This document shows, piece after piece, positions 40,645 through 49,706 of a stretch of 64,000 nt of DNA. The notes beneath the pieces were generated by a model. It did no database searches and was not told where the DNA came from. It saw only the letters and a program-made list of their open reading frames with translations. How positions within the stretch are numbered: position 1 is the first letter of the stretch; each line of letters begins with the position of its first letter. The position numbers were made by a program, and so were the translations under genes. Source of the DNA: Parvibaculum sp. (lineage in GTDB: Bacteria; Pseudomonadota; Alphaproteobacteria; Parvibaculales; Parvibaculaceae); contig PNMC01000001.1 of NCBI GenBank assembly GCA_013823365.1, positions 1-64,000 of the forward strand, read 5' to 3'.

Positions 40645-41499
40645 TCAGAAAGGCTTGTCGCCCTTGACCCAGAGACGATGCATCAGCCGCACATATTTCG
40701 TGTCGTCGAAAACGGTGCCCGTATGCAGCGTGCAGCGATTGTCCCACATGAGAATGTCGCCCACCTGCCATTTATGACGATGCACGAAGCGCTCCTCGGT
40801 GACGAATTCGATCAGCTCGTCGAGAAGCACCAAGGCTTCCTCGTCCGGCATGTCGACAATGCCCTTCACCGTGCCCGTGCTGACCCAGAGCGCCTTGCGG
40901 CCATCGGCCGGGTGGGTGCGGATCAGCGGGTGGAAAACATCGGGATTGGCGGCTTTCAGCTCGTCGCTGATTTCCATGCGGCCGAACTGACGGGTGGACA
41001 TCAAATGCTGATAGCTGTGGTGAAGAACAAGCTTGTCGAGCTTCGCCTTCCTGTCGTCTGGCAGCGCATCATAGGCTGCGCAAAGATCGGAGAGAAGTGT
41101 GTCGCTGCCTTCCTGCGGCACTTCCACGGCATAGAGCATGGTGCACATCACCGGCTCCGCCTTGTAGGAATAGTCGGTGTGCCAGCCCACGCCATCATTA
41201 TGCGCGCCGATCGGCTTGCCATCGACGGTCTTGTTCGAGAGGAGGAAGATTTTCGGATAGCCGGGCAGGGTGAACTGCGTCTGCGTGTGATCTTCCGCTT
41301 CGCCGAACAGGCCGATGAACGACATAAGATCGTCCGGGCTCATATCCTGGCCGCGCAGGAGAATCGCGCCATTGGCATGAAACAGGTCGACGACCTTGCG
41401 GCGATCTTGCTCCTCGGCGGTTTTCAGGTCCACATCGAAAATTTCGACGCCAAAGCCCGGCATCAATGGCCGGGTGCGCAGTTCGAGTTCGGTCGCCAT
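40645..41499 (-). CDS. TauD/TfdA-family 2-oxoglutarate-dependent dioxygenase
   Basis: 284 aa. Iron ligands are His107 and Asp109 (VGWHTDYSY) and a distal His in DNRCTLHTGT, with the 2-oxoglutarate Arg in YVRLMHRLW. It has the TfdA/TauD core but diverges from the copy at 38901, for example AEDHTQTQFTLPGYPKIFLL. ATG 41499 was chosen as the start of the conserved region; a GTG 18 bp upstream lacks a ribosome site. It is the first gene of a two-gene unit with the SDR. Confidence 0.88.
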   Translation of the reverse strand: MATELELRTRPLMPGFGVEIFDVDLKTAEEQDRRKVVDLFHANGAILLRGQDMSPDDLMSFIGLFGEAEDHTQTQFTLPGYPKIFLLSNKTVDGKPIGAHNDGVGWHTDYSYKAEPVMCTMLYAVEVPQEGSDTLLSDLCAAYDALPDDRKAKLDKLVLHHSYQHLMSTRQFGRMEISDELKAANPDVFHPLIRTHPADGRKALWVSTGTVKGIVDMPDEEALVLLDELIEFVTEERFVHRHKWQVGDILMWDNRCTLHTGTVFDDTKYVRLMHRLWVKGDKPF

Positions 41500-41921
41500 C
41501 GTCACGCCATTTCTCACAACAGGAGTTACTGGCGCAGACTAGGCTTTATCCTTGATCTCATTCTTGTCCGTTCGCGCCCTATGAATTGGTCGGTCTGAAG
41601 GCGCATCAAGGCCAGACATCGATTTGATCAAGATTGCGGCAATTGCCCGGGCGGGCCTGCCCGACGTGCAAACACCATCCGCAAAGCGAGCCATTGCGCC
41701 GGATTCCGCGCTCGGCAGGGGCGGGGGCTGCTCGCCAGAAGGACCGGTTGGCGCGGGTAGTGGCGTGCGGTGACCATGGCGTCCGGCCCGAAATCGCGCT
41801 CAGCCGGGCCGCCGGACTTGTCTCTATTCGCAAAGGCGAACTGAAACTTGACCAAATTCGCCGCCCGCCCCGGGGCTGCCGAGAACATATGCATGCGCCC
41901 ATTATTTTTGCTGCGACGCGT

Positions 41922-41938
41922 AATGATATTTTGTCATT
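41922..41938. promoter_or_regulatory. Inverted repeat, possible activator site for the sigma-54 promoter
   Basis: AATGATATTTTGTCATT: half-sites AATGA and TCATT, 7 bp apart, centred about 75 bp before the -24 element at 42000. This is within the range at which sigma-54 activators bind. There is only one such dyad, so the call is tentative. Confidence 0.35.
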
Positions 41939-41999
41939 TTTTCGAGTGTTTCAGCACCAGATTTCCAAAAAGCCGAATAATAACAATGGGATAATCTTC

Positions 42000-42015
42000 T
42001 GGCACACGCCTTGCT
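42000..42015 (+). promoter_or_regulatory. Sigma-54 promoter of the TonB-receptor/RutA-like operon
   Basis: TGGCACACGCCTTGCT fits TGGCACG-N4-TTGC(T/A) with one mismatch in a weak position and exact GG-N10-GC spacing. The start codon of the receptor is 60 bp downstream, giving a leader of about 50 nt. The AT-rich tract upstream supports it. Control by RpoN implies an enhancer-binding activator; none is encoded in the window. Confidence 0.72.
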
Positions 42016-42075
42016 CTCTATCCCGCATCTGCGAAGAAAGTTGTCTTCACTGAATTGCGACTGGGGGCGTTGAGT

Positions 42076-44526
42076 ATGAGCAAGTCACACTATCTGGGAA
42101 CCACATCGCGTCTGGCCCTCTTGGCCGTGGTCGCGTCGCTGCTGGTTACGGCAGGGGGAGCGAAGGCGCAGGAGGTGGTGGAAGACGAAGCCGTCGAAGC
42201 CGAAACCTCGACCGAGGTAAGGGAAATGACGGTCGTCTCCGAGCGCGACAGGGCCGGCCTGCTGGAGCAGCAGCCGAGCGATCTGCTGTTCGGTTTGAAA
42301 AAGCCGCTTCTCGAAACGCCGCGTTCGGCGACATTCGTGAGCGATGAAACACTCGCAGCCTATGGCATCGAGACGGTGGACGACCTGACGGCGGTTTCGC
42401 CTGGCACCTTCACTGCTTCTTATTATGGTGTGTCGGGCGCGCTCAATGTGCGCGGCCTTCTCGCCGAGACCTATTTCCACGGCTTCAAGCGCATTGAAAA
42501 TCGCGGCACTTACCAGACGCCGATCGGGGCAGCCTCACGCGTGGACATTCTGCGCGGTCCGCCCACGGCGAACTTCGGCCCGGGCAAGGTTGGCGGCATG
42601 CTGAACTTCGAGCCGAAGACGGCGAAGATCAGCGAGGAAGCCGGCTACATGACCGAGGTTTCCGGCGAGGTGAATGCCACGCTCGGTTCCTACGACAAGA
42701 AGAACGGCAGCTTCGAAGTCGGTATCCCTCTCAACTTCGGCGACACGGCGGGCGGCGTTTTCGTCTATGCCGAGATCGAGGACTCCAAGAGCTTCTACCG
42801 CGGTATCGAACCCGAGCATCAGCTCATTCAGACGACCGCGCAGTTCGAAACGCTCAATGGCTGGCGCTATGGCGGCGGCGTCATGTACTACAATTCGGAT
42901 GGATACCTGCAGACACCCGGCTGGAACCGCGTCACGCAAGACCTGATCGACAACGGCAACTATACGACCGGCACGAACTCGGGCGTCCCCGACCTTAATG
43001 GCAACGGCTATCTCGACCTTTCCGAAATCGGCGGCGGCCTCAGCTACTACCCGGCCTGGTGGGTATTTCCGACGCCCGGCACCGCGGAACTCGATACCGG
43101 TGTGGGTACGGCACCGCTAAGCCGCAGGACGGTCTACACAAGCCCTTACGATTTTAACGCCACCACGACGCTCACACTCTATGGCGACCTCATCAAATCC
43201 TTTGGTGACGGGTCCGAACTGAAGTTTCAGCTCTTCTATGACTCTCTCGATAACGAGCGCTTCGTGAGCTACGGATTCCCCGCCGCTTACGACGCTTACA
43301 CGATCGAAGGCCGCGTCAGCTACAATTTCGCCGTCAAACCGCCGGAGTCACCCGTCGGTGCGGATTTCAACTTCGGATTCAGCAACCGCTACTACAACGC
43401 GACGAAGAAGGAATCCTTCAACTATGCAGGTATCGCGCTTGATCGCCGCGATCTGACTCAAGGTGCAACACCGACAGACATTCTAGGCTCTCCTTTCATT
43501 CCCGGTTCCGGCTACACCTGGGACTACGACACGAAGTCGAAATGGAACAATCTCGGCTTCTTTGGAATGGCCGATTTCGACTTCGAGAATCTCGTCAAGC
43601 TGACCACGACCGGCCGCTATGACATGTACTGGGTGGATTCGGTCGAGCGTGGCAGTCTCTGCTACTGTGTTCCCGACCGTCAGCACGATATGGACGACAG
43701 CTTCACCTACAGCGTCATGCTGATGGTGATGGGACCTTACGGCATTCGTCCTTATGCGACCTATGCCGAAACAGCGGCACTCGAGTTCGGTCAAGCGGGC
43801 GATCTTGCCCCGGAGCGGATCGGCAGAGGCAGCTACGTTTCGGAGGGCGATCTCCTTGAGGCGGGCATCAAGCTTGAAGCCTTCGACGGCATCCTAACGG
43901 GCAGCCTCGCAGCCTATCGCCAGCACCGAACCGTTCTCGACAATGTCGGCGGCGGCGTCGACGAAACGCGAGGCGAGGGTGTCGAGCTTGAGCTGCGCTA
44001 TCTTGCCACGCCCAATCTGAGCTTCACATTTGCCGGCAATGTTCAGAAGACCGTCTTCCTCGATAGCTACGACGCCTTCTACTACTTCCGGCCTGAAAGT
44101 CTCGGTCTCAATCCGGTCGACTGGTATGGCGTGGGCATAGCAAGCCCCTTCAGCTCGCTCGCCGGTATCACCGGGAACAACTACTACGCGGGTGAAATCG
44201 AGGACCGCCGCATTCCCGAGAAGGTGTTGAGCCTCTACGGCACTTACACGACCGATCAGTATGCCTGGGGCCATGCCGGCACCACCTGGGGCGTGCGCTA
44301 CGTCTCCGAGACGGCGGGACTCGCGGCCAATCCGGTCAAATACCCCGACTACTTCCTCGTTCAGGCGTCCGCCTATGTGGACTTCCAGAGCTGGAAGCTC
44401 GCCCTCAACGTCGACAACGTCTTCGACGAGGAATACTTCACGCCGCTTCAGGATCTCTATGGCGATGTGGCCGTGCTCCCTGGCAAGGGGCGCGAGTGGC
44501 GCCTGACGGCAACCTACCGCTTCTGA
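42076..44526 (+). CDS. TonB-dependent receptor heading the RutA-like operon
   Basis: 816 aa. The signal peptide ends near VTAGGAKA. REMTVVSERDR is a likely TonB box. The plug domain (about 70-190) includes SALNVRGLLAETYFHGFKRI and VDILRGPPTANFGPGKVGGM, then a 22-strand barrel ends in ALNVDNVFDEEYFTPLQD and GKGREWRLTATYRF. It resembles siderophore-type receptors but lacks a FecA signalling extension. It imports a large or scarce ligand across the outer membrane, powered by the TonB-ExbBD genes 5 kb downstream. ATG 42076 begins a normal signal peptide; the frame opens seven codons earlier. Confidence 0.9.
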   Translation: MSKSHYLGTTSRLALLAVVASLLVTAGGAKAQEVVEDEAVEAETSTEVREMTVVSERDRAGLLEQQPSDLLFGLKKPLLETPRSATFVSDETLAAYGIETVDDLTAVSPGTFTASYYGVSGALNVRGLLAETYFHGFKRIENRGTYQTPIGAASRVDILRGPPTANFGPGKVGGMLNFEPKTAKISEEAGYMTEVSGEVNATLGSYDKKNGSFEVGIPLNFGDTAGGVFVYAEIEDSKSFYRGIEPEHQLIQTTAQFETLNGWRYGGGVMYYNSDGYLQTPGWNRVTQDLIDNGNYTTGTNSGVPDLNGNGYLDLSEIGGGLSYYPAWWVFPTPGTAELDTGVGTAPLSRRTVYTSPYDFNATTTLTLYGDLIKSFGDGSELKFQLFYDSLDNERFVSYGFPAAYDAYTIEGRVSYNFAVKPPESPVGADFNFGFSNRYYNATKKESFNYAGIALDRRDLTQGATPTDILGSPFIPGSGYTWDYDTKSKWNNLGFFGMADFDFENLVKLTTTGRYDMYWVDSVERGSLCYCVPDRQHDMDDSFTYSVMLMVMGPYGIRPYATYAETAALEFGQAGDLAPERIGRGSYVSEGDLLEAGIKLEAFDGILTGSLAAYRQHRTVLDNVGGGVDETRGEGVELELRYLATPNLSFTFAGNVQKTVFLDSYDAFYYFRPESLGLNPVDWYGVGIASPFSSLAGITGNNYYAGEIEDRRIPEKVLSLYGTYTTDQYAWGHAGTTWGVRYVSETAGLAANPVKYPDYFLVQASAYVDFQSWKLALNVDNVFDEEYFTPLQDLYGDVAVLPGKGREWRLTATYRF

Positions 44527-44578
44527 GTATCGAAGCGTCTATCGAGTAACGCGCGCAAAAGAAGACTGGAGGCGGCAG

Positions 44579-45916
44579 ATGACTGACACGAAAGAAGTTA
44601 TGTATCCGTGGTTCGTGCTGCTGTCCTTCAGTCTTCTGTTCTTTCTGGTAACGGCCGGCACGTTCACCTCGCTCGGGGTGGTTCTCCCCGACATGGTGGG
44701 CGAGCTTGGCTGGGACTGGACGGCGGCGGGGCTGGGCTTCACGCTGCTCGGTGTCTCCTGCGGCCTGTCGAGCTATCCGCCCGCCTTCATGATCCGCAAG
44801 ATTGGTGTCCGGGCGACCGTTCTCTTCGGTACCGCCATTCTCGTGGCCGGCTTTCTTCTCCTTTATGTTGTGGAGGACGTGCCGACATATTTCCTCGCCA
44901 TGCTCCTCGCAGGCACAGGTTTCTCCTTCGTCGCCACCGTGCCGGGCACCTACATGATCGCCCGCTGCTTCAAGCGGCAGTCGATGGCATTTGGCATTTA
45001 CTTCACGATCGGCGGCGTCGGTGGCATAGCCGGACCTTTGATCTACTTTGCGGCAGTCGGCTTCTGGGATGAATGGCGCATGCACTGGATGATCGTCGCG
45101 GTGCTGATGGGCGCTGCGGGGCTTCTCACGGCGGCGCTGCTTCGCGAGGGCGAAGCGGAAGATCGGCGCGCCGAAGAAGTGGCCGCTGCCGCTGTTCAGG
45201 AAGCATCTTCCGGCGTCTATGTGACAAGTGAGAAATGGACCGCAAAACAGGCCCTGCGCACACCGCAATTCTATATCATCGCGGCGGGCTATGTATCCTT
45301 TCTGCTCTGCGGCATCACCGTGAACAGCCTCTCTGTCGGCCATCTCACCGAGATCGGGGTCGTCATGGCGGTCGCTGCGGGTCTTCTGAGCTTCGAATCC
45401 TTTCTCAATGCGGCGTCACGCGCCGTCAGCGGCTTCATCGGCGAGTATATCGACCCGAAGAACCTGCTCATCGGCTCGCTCGCCCTTCTCGTACTGGGCA
45501 TGATCGCGCTTGGCATCGGAACGAACTGGTTCGCGCTGGCCATCTACGCCATCGGCATCGGGATCGGTTACGGCACGACCTTTCTCGCGACAAGCGTTCT
45601 GCTGATGAACTATTACGGCCGCAGCGCCTATCTTGAGCTGTTCTCCTTCATGAATGTCGCCGCGACCCTCGCGTCATTCGGGCCTTTCCTGGGGGGTTAT
45701 CTGCGCGATGTGACCGGCACATTCGTCTGGGCCTTCTTTCTATATGCTCTGGTACCGCTTGTCGTGATGGCTGCCGTCTTCTTCATGCGGCCGCCGGTCC
45801 ATGCGCGCCCTGCAGAAGAGGAAGAAGAGGAAACGGCGCTCGTTACAGCGATCCTCGTCCAGGCTGGCGACATGGAGCATGCGGAGGAGGCGAAGCCCGC
45901 CGAAATCTGCGCATAG
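44579..45916 (+). CDS. MFS transporter
   Basis: 445 aa with 12 predicted membrane helices in two halves, linked by a charged loop near residues 190-220 (EGEAEDRRAEEVAAAAVQ). LGVVLPDMVGELGWDWTAAGLGFTLLG is like the oxalate/formate-antiporter branch. The C-terminal tail is acidic (EEEEEETALVTAIL). GGAGGCGGCAG precedes the ATG. It lies between the TonB receptor and the RutA-like monooxygenase, and so probably moves the periplasmic substrate across the inner membrane. Confidence 0.88.
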   Translation: MTDTKEVMYPWFVLLSFSLLFFLVTAGTFTSLGVVLPDMVGELGWDWTAAGLGFTLLGVSCGLSSYPPAFMIRKIGVRATVLFGTAILVAGFLLLYVVEDVPTYFLAMLLAGTGFSFVATVPGTYMIARCFKRQSMAFGIYFTIGGVGGIAGPLIYFAAVGFWDEWRMHWMIVAVLMGAAGLLTAALLREGEAEDRRAEEVAAAAVQEASSGVYVTSEKWTAKQALRTPQFYIIAAGYVSFLLCGITVNSLSVGHLTEIGVVMAVAAGLLSFESFLNAASRAVSGFIGEYIDPKNLLIGSLALLVLGMIALGIGTNWFALAIYAIGIGIGYGTTFLATSVLLMNYYGRSAYLELFSFMNVAATLASFGPFLGGYLRDVTGTFVWAFFLYALVPLVVMAAVFFMRPPVHARPAEEEEEETALVTAILVQAGDMEHAEEAKPAEICA

Positions 45917-45960
45917 GTTGAAATCCGATTTTTGTTCTCGCGTACCCAAAGGGAAGTGAA

Positions 45961-47028
45961 ATGTCTGCCTCGGCCAAAAAAATCGAATTCGGTGTCTTTC
46001 TCCCAATCGCCAATGGTGGGTGGATCATCTCCAAGAATACGCCGCCCCTCGATGCGTCCTACAAGCAGAACCGCGAAGCGGCGATGATTGCGGATGAGAT
46101 CGGACTCGATTTCATCATGTCGATGATGAAATGGCGCGGCTTTGGCGGTGAGACGGAACATTGGGGCACCTCGCTCGAATCCGTCACCATGATGGCCGGA
46201 ATCGCCGAGGCGACGAAGAATGCGCGCATCATCGCCACCGTTCACACACTGCTGCAGAACCCGGCGGTCGTCGCGAAGATGATCACGACGCTTGATCACA
46301 TCTCGGGCGGACGGGCGGGTCTCAACATCGTCTCGGGCTCCTTCAAGGACGAGTTCGACCAGATGGGGGCATGGCCGGCGAACCTCGATCACGATGGTCG
46401 CTACCGCTACGCCGAGGAATGGACGAAGCTCGTCCGCACCATCTGGGCGCAGGATCATGTCGACTATGACGGCGAGTTCTTCAAGTTCAAGGATTGTGTG
46501 TCCGAACCGAAGCCAATGTCGAGCCCGCGGCCCTATCTCATCTGTGCCGGTCAGTCCGAGCGCGGGTTGAGCTTCACCGTTCAGAACTGCGATGCCTGTT
46601 TCATCGGCGGCAAGACGGCCGAAGACACGCTGCGCATCAGCCGCCTCGCGCGCCGCGTCGCCGCCGATCACGGCACCACCATCCGCGTCTTCGCAATGAG
46701 CACCATCGTTTTCGGCGAGACGGACGACGAAGCAGCCGAAACGGTCGCTCATTACAAGGCCGGTCTCGACTGGGGTGCCGTGCAGGGAATGATGCGCAGC
46801 TACGGTATGGAAGCCGATGGCAGTTCCAGTGTCATGGGCGAGAAGGCGAAGGAAACCTTCATGACGCATACGGTTGCAGGCACTCCCAAGACCTGTATCG
46901 AGAAGATCAAGGAGCAGATCGAGGGCTGCGAACTCGACGGCATCATGACGATCTATCCGGACTACGTGAAGGGCCTCACCACGTTCGGCAAGGAAGTGCT
47001 TCCCGAGCTCAAGGCACATTTCGCATGA
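45961..47028 (+). CDS. RutA-like flavin-dependent monooxygenase (LLM class)
   Basis: 355 aa. FGVFLPIANGGWIISKNTPP, DFIMSMMKWRGFGGETEHWG, TTLDHISGGRAGLNIVSG, MGAWP and PYLICAGQSERGLSF match the RutA group. RutA opens the uracil ring with a flavin peroxide and cleaves an amide C-N bond. The rest differs from true RutA (355 against about 380 aa, divergent C-terminus), and no rutC, D, E or G is present, so another cyclic amide or N-heterocycle is likely. Reduced FMN should come from the flavin reductase three genes downstream. The stop overlaps the next start (ATGA). Confidence 0.87.
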   Translation: MSASAKKIEFGVFLPIANGGWIISKNTPPLDASYKQNREAAMIADEIGLDFIMSMMKWRGFGGETEHWGTSLESVTMMAGIAEATKNARIIATVHTLLQNPAVVAKMITTLDHISGGRAGLNIVSGSFKDEFDQMGAWPANLDHDGRYRYAEEWTKLVRTIWAQDHVDYDGEFFKFKDCVSEPKPMSSPRPYLICAGQSERGLSFTVQNCDACFIGGKTAEDTLRISRLARRVAADHGTTIRVFAMSTIVFGETDDEAAETVAHYKAGLDWGAVQGMMRSYGMEADGSSSVMGEKAKETFMTHTVAGTPKTCIEKIKEQIEGCELDGIMTIYPDYVKGLTTFGKEVLPELKAHFA

Positions 47029-47699
47029 ACGCTACGGATACCACGATGGAACGGACTGGTTCCTCCAGCGAATTGCGGGACTGGATCGCGCCGCCGCATA
47101 CGGCGCTCTGTGTCATCGACATCCAGGTGGATTTCGCTTCCCCCGAAGGCCTGCTCGCAGGATTCGGCGTGAATATGAGCGCTGTACCGTCCGCCATTGC
47201 AAAGTCGGAGCGCCTCATTGCGGCAGCGCGGGGCGCGGGTGTGCCTGTCGTCTTCATCGGCCTTGAAACGAGTCCCGAAACGGATTCGCCGGTTTGGGCC
47301 GAGCGCATGCGCCGGCGCGGCGGCGATCCCGAGACCGAAAGTGCGGTCTGCCGCGCGGGCACCCCCGGTGCCGCCTTCTATGGCCCGCAACCGCAGCCCG
47401 GCGACCTCGTCGTGATGAAGCCGAAATACAGCGCCTTCCATGCCACCGGCTTCGCCGACGTACTAGCCGGTATCGGCGTGGATACGCTGGTCGTCTGCGG
47501 TCTCACCACGGAATGCTGCGTCGGCAGCACGGTCGGCGACGCCTTTCATCGCGACTATCACGTGATCGTGGCCGAGGATGCCTGTGCTGCTTATGGCGGC
47601 GAGATACATCGCGCGGCGCTCACTATCATGGAAATGAACAGCGCCGTGCTCCGCAGCACAGCCGACATAGAAGCTGCATGGGGAGCGCGTCATGACTGA
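47025..47699 (+). CDS. Isochorismatase-like cysteine hydrolase (RutB-like)
   Basis: 224 aa. The catalytic triad of the family is visible: Asp32 (CVIDIQVDF), a Lys in VMKPKYSAF (132 or 134) and Cys165 (GLTTECCVGSTVGDAF). Members hydrolyse amides, N-carbamoyl groups or isochorismate. RutB removes the carbamoyl group from ureidoacrylate after RutA, and this gene is translationally coupled to the RutA-like one, so it probably acts on the ring-opened product. It overlaps the next gene by 8 bp. Confidence 0.87.
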   Translation: MNATDTTMERTGSSSELRDWIAPPHTALCVIDIQVDFASPEGLLAGFGVNMSAVPSAIAKSERLIAAARGAGVPVVFIGLETSPETDSPVWAERMRRRGGDPETESAVCRAGTPGAAFYGPQPQPGDLVVMKPKYSAFHATGFADVLAGIGVDTLVVCGLTTECCVGSTVGDAFHRDYHVIVAEDACAAYGGEIHRAALTIMEMNSAVLRSTADIEAAWGARHD

Positions 47700-49074
47700 C
47701 CCATTGAAGATCGAGGCGAAAGCCCCCTACAAGGTGAGCGACGACGAGCGCGCCGCTATTGCCGCCGCGATCGACGAAGACGAACTCTGCAGTCTGGCGC
47801 TGGAACTCGGAAATATTCCGAGCCCGTCGCGCAGTGAAGCGGCTGCCAGCAAATATGTCTTCGATTGGATGCAGCGAGAGGGGTTTAACCCCCGCACGAC
47901 CGGCGCCACCCCGGAGCGGCAGAATGTCATCGGCGAATATGGCGGTCTTGCCGAAGGGGCGAACCTCCTCTTCACCGCGCATCTCGATACCGAGAGCCCG
48001 ACCTACGAGCCCGATCTCGACAACGCGAAATACCGGCCGGAAACCCTCGCCAACCGCGAATGGCTGGAATGCTGGCTCGAAGACGGAAAGCTGTTCGGCT
48101 ACCCGATCGCGAATGACCGCGGGCCGATGAGTTGCTTCATGATTGCAGCAAAGGCCCTCCGCAAGGCGGGCATTCCGCTCGCCGGTAAGCTCTATCTCAC
48201 CGCCTGTCCGGGCGAGATCGGCCCGGAGCCGATTGAGGACCGCAAAGGCGTCGACTATCTCGGCAAGGATATCGGCGCACATTATCTCTTCCATCACGGC
48301 GGTGTCGCGCCGGACTATGCGATCGCCGCCGAAGGCTGCGATTTCGGCCTTACCTGGGTGGGCTGCGGCTATGTCGTATTCCGCATCCGCATTTTCGGGC
48401 AGGGCGTGTTCACGCCGATCCTCGACTATCCAGGCGACCCGCAGCAACACCCCAACCCGATTTATCGTCTCGGCCCCGTAATCAAGGCGTTGCACGACTG
48501 GGGTATGACCTACCCGGAACGTCATCGTTATGAGAGCGCAGGGGGCATCTCTATTCCGAAAACACAGATTGATTCCATCAAGGCTGGCATCCCTTACTCC
48601 TTCGGTACGGGCACCGAAGTTGTCTCGATCTATCTTGAGGCGGGTCTCACGCCACGTCAGAAGGCTGCGGATGTCGAGCATGAACTCGCGGCCTTGATGC
48701 GGCAGTTCGACATTGACGGCTTTGATATTGAACCGATGGTCGTGCGGCACGGATTCGAGGCAGATGCAGCGGAGGTCGGGCCGCTCGTCGCCGCGGTTAG
48801 CGATGCGACGCGGTTCACGCTCGGCGAGCCGCTGCAGCGCGCTAATCCGGTCTATTCGAGCATGTGGCGGGATCAGAACGTCTTCAACATGCACCGCATA
48901 CCGGCTGTTACGACCGGCATGCCGAGATGGCGACCGACGCCGGGAGACATGGCGAAGAGCGCATTGATCTATGCGCTCACCGCCCTCTCGATCTGCGGCC
49001 GTGCGCCGGTTGAGGCGGGCAGGGCGGCGTACAAACCGGTCTACGGCGACAACCCCTTCGAGGCAGCGGAATAG
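47692..49074 (+). CDS. M20 family metallohydrolase
   Basis: 460 aa. The domain begins CSLALELGNIPSPSRSEAAASKYVFDWM. The metal site is approached by NLLFTAHLDTESPTYEPD (H-x-D) and later NDRGPMSCFMIAAKAL. TACPGEIGPEPIEDRKG takes the place of the usual catalytic EE, with a single Glu-Ile. The ArgE/DapE/carbamoylase superfamily cleaves amide bonds of acylated amino acids or N-carbamoyl compounds. The altered EE position is worth testing. In this operon it probably removes a second amide from the imported compound. Confidence 0.82.
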   Translation: MTDPLKIEAKAPYKVSDDERAAIAAAIDEDELCSLALELGNIPSPSRSEAAASKYVFDWMQREGFNPRTTGATPERQNVIGEYGGLAEGANLLFTAHLDTESPTYEPDLDNAKYRPETLANREWLECWLEDGKLFGYPIANDRGPMSCFMIAAKALRKAGIPLAGKLYLTACPGEIGPEPIEDRKGVDYLGKDIGAHYLFHHGGVAPDYAIAAEGCDFGLTWVGCGYVVFRIRIFGQGVFTPILDYPGDPQQHPNPIYRLGPVIKALHDWGMTYPERHRYESAGGISIPKTQIDSIKAGIPYSFGTGTEVVSIYLEAGLTPRQKAADVEHELAALMRQFDIDGFDIEPMVVRHGFEADAAEVGPLVAAVSDATRFTLGEPLQRANPVYSSMWRDQNVFNMHRIPAVTTGMPRWRPTPGDMAKSALIYALTALSICGRAPVEAGRAAYKPVYGDNPFEAAE

Positions 49075-49087
49075 CGAGACAGTGAGT

Positions 49088-49609
49088 ATGAGTCAGTCAC
49101 CGAAATACATGCCCGGTTCCGTCGACCCGGCAACCTACCGCAAGGCGCTCGGCAGTTTCGTCACAGGCGTCACCGTCGTCACGACCCTTGTAGGTGAAGC
49201 ACCGGTCGGCACGACGGTCAGCGCCTTCTCCGCGCTGTCGCTCTCGCCGCCACTCATTCTCGTGTCGCTCGCTCGCAAAAGCGAAACGCTGGCGCATATC
49301 AAGCGCACAGGATTTTTCGCCGTGAACATCCTGTCTGACCGGCAAAGTGAAATTGCGACCCGCTTCGCAACGAACGCCGGCGCGGGCAAGTTCGATGGCA
49401 TCGTCTATGAGCACGGGCAGAACGGTGCACCGGTCTTTAGCGAAGCGGGTGCAACGATCGAGTGCGATCTCGAAGACAGCTTTTCAGGCGGCGACCACGA
49501 AATCCTGATTGGCCTCGTGCGCAATGCCACTATTGAAGGCAGCCATCCGCCCCTTGTCTATTTTCGCGGCAAGTTCGAGGAAATCGCCGGCGCGCTTCCG
49601 GGAATATGA
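49088..49609 (+). CDS. Flavin reductase domain protein (RutF-like)
   Basis: 173 aa. FVTGVTVVTTLVGEAPVGTTVSAFSALSLSPPLILVSLARKSET and FAVNILSDRQSEIATRFA are standard for the HpaC/RutF family of NAD(P)H:FMN oxidoreductases. It reduces FMN for a two-component monooxygenase, here most likely the RutA-like enzyme. It starts 13 bp after the M20 gene, so it is the last of the four enzyme genes before the TonB block. Confidence 0.9.
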   Translation: MSQSPKYMPGSVDPATYRKALGSFVTGVTVVTTLVGEAPVGTTVSAFSALSLSPPLILVSLARKSETLAHIKRTGFFAVNILSDRQSEIATRFATNAGAGKFDGIVYEHGQNGAPVFSEAGATIECDLEDSFSGGDHEILIGLVRNATIEGSHPPLVYFRGKFEEIAGALPGI

Positions 49610-49706
49610 AAGGGAAAATGCGGCATCTTTCATGCATAGGTTTTCGTCGTGAGCAGTAGAGAGGCCGGGCAGATGCTACGCAAGGCACGCCTGGAAGTGA
49701 CAGAGA

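Larger units (their letters stand above)
41500..42075. other. Long divergent intergenic region, no gene
   Basis: 576 bp between the TauD-like gene and the TonB-receptor operon. The open frames here (for example 41606-41902) have no family features and look like GC-rich noise. The left two thirds are GC-rich. The right third becomes AT-rich (41910-42000) and holds an inverted repeat and a sigma-54 promoter, listed separately. The length and the sharp composition change fit a region bound by an enhancer-binding protein. Confidence 0.55.

Noticed and set aside
45961-47028. Identity of the flavin monooxygenase as SfnG (dimethylsulfone monooxygenase)
   Set aside because: The sigma-54 promoter and nearby TauD genes suggested sulfur metabolism, but the protein motifs and the RutB- and RutF-like neighbours fit the RutA group better.
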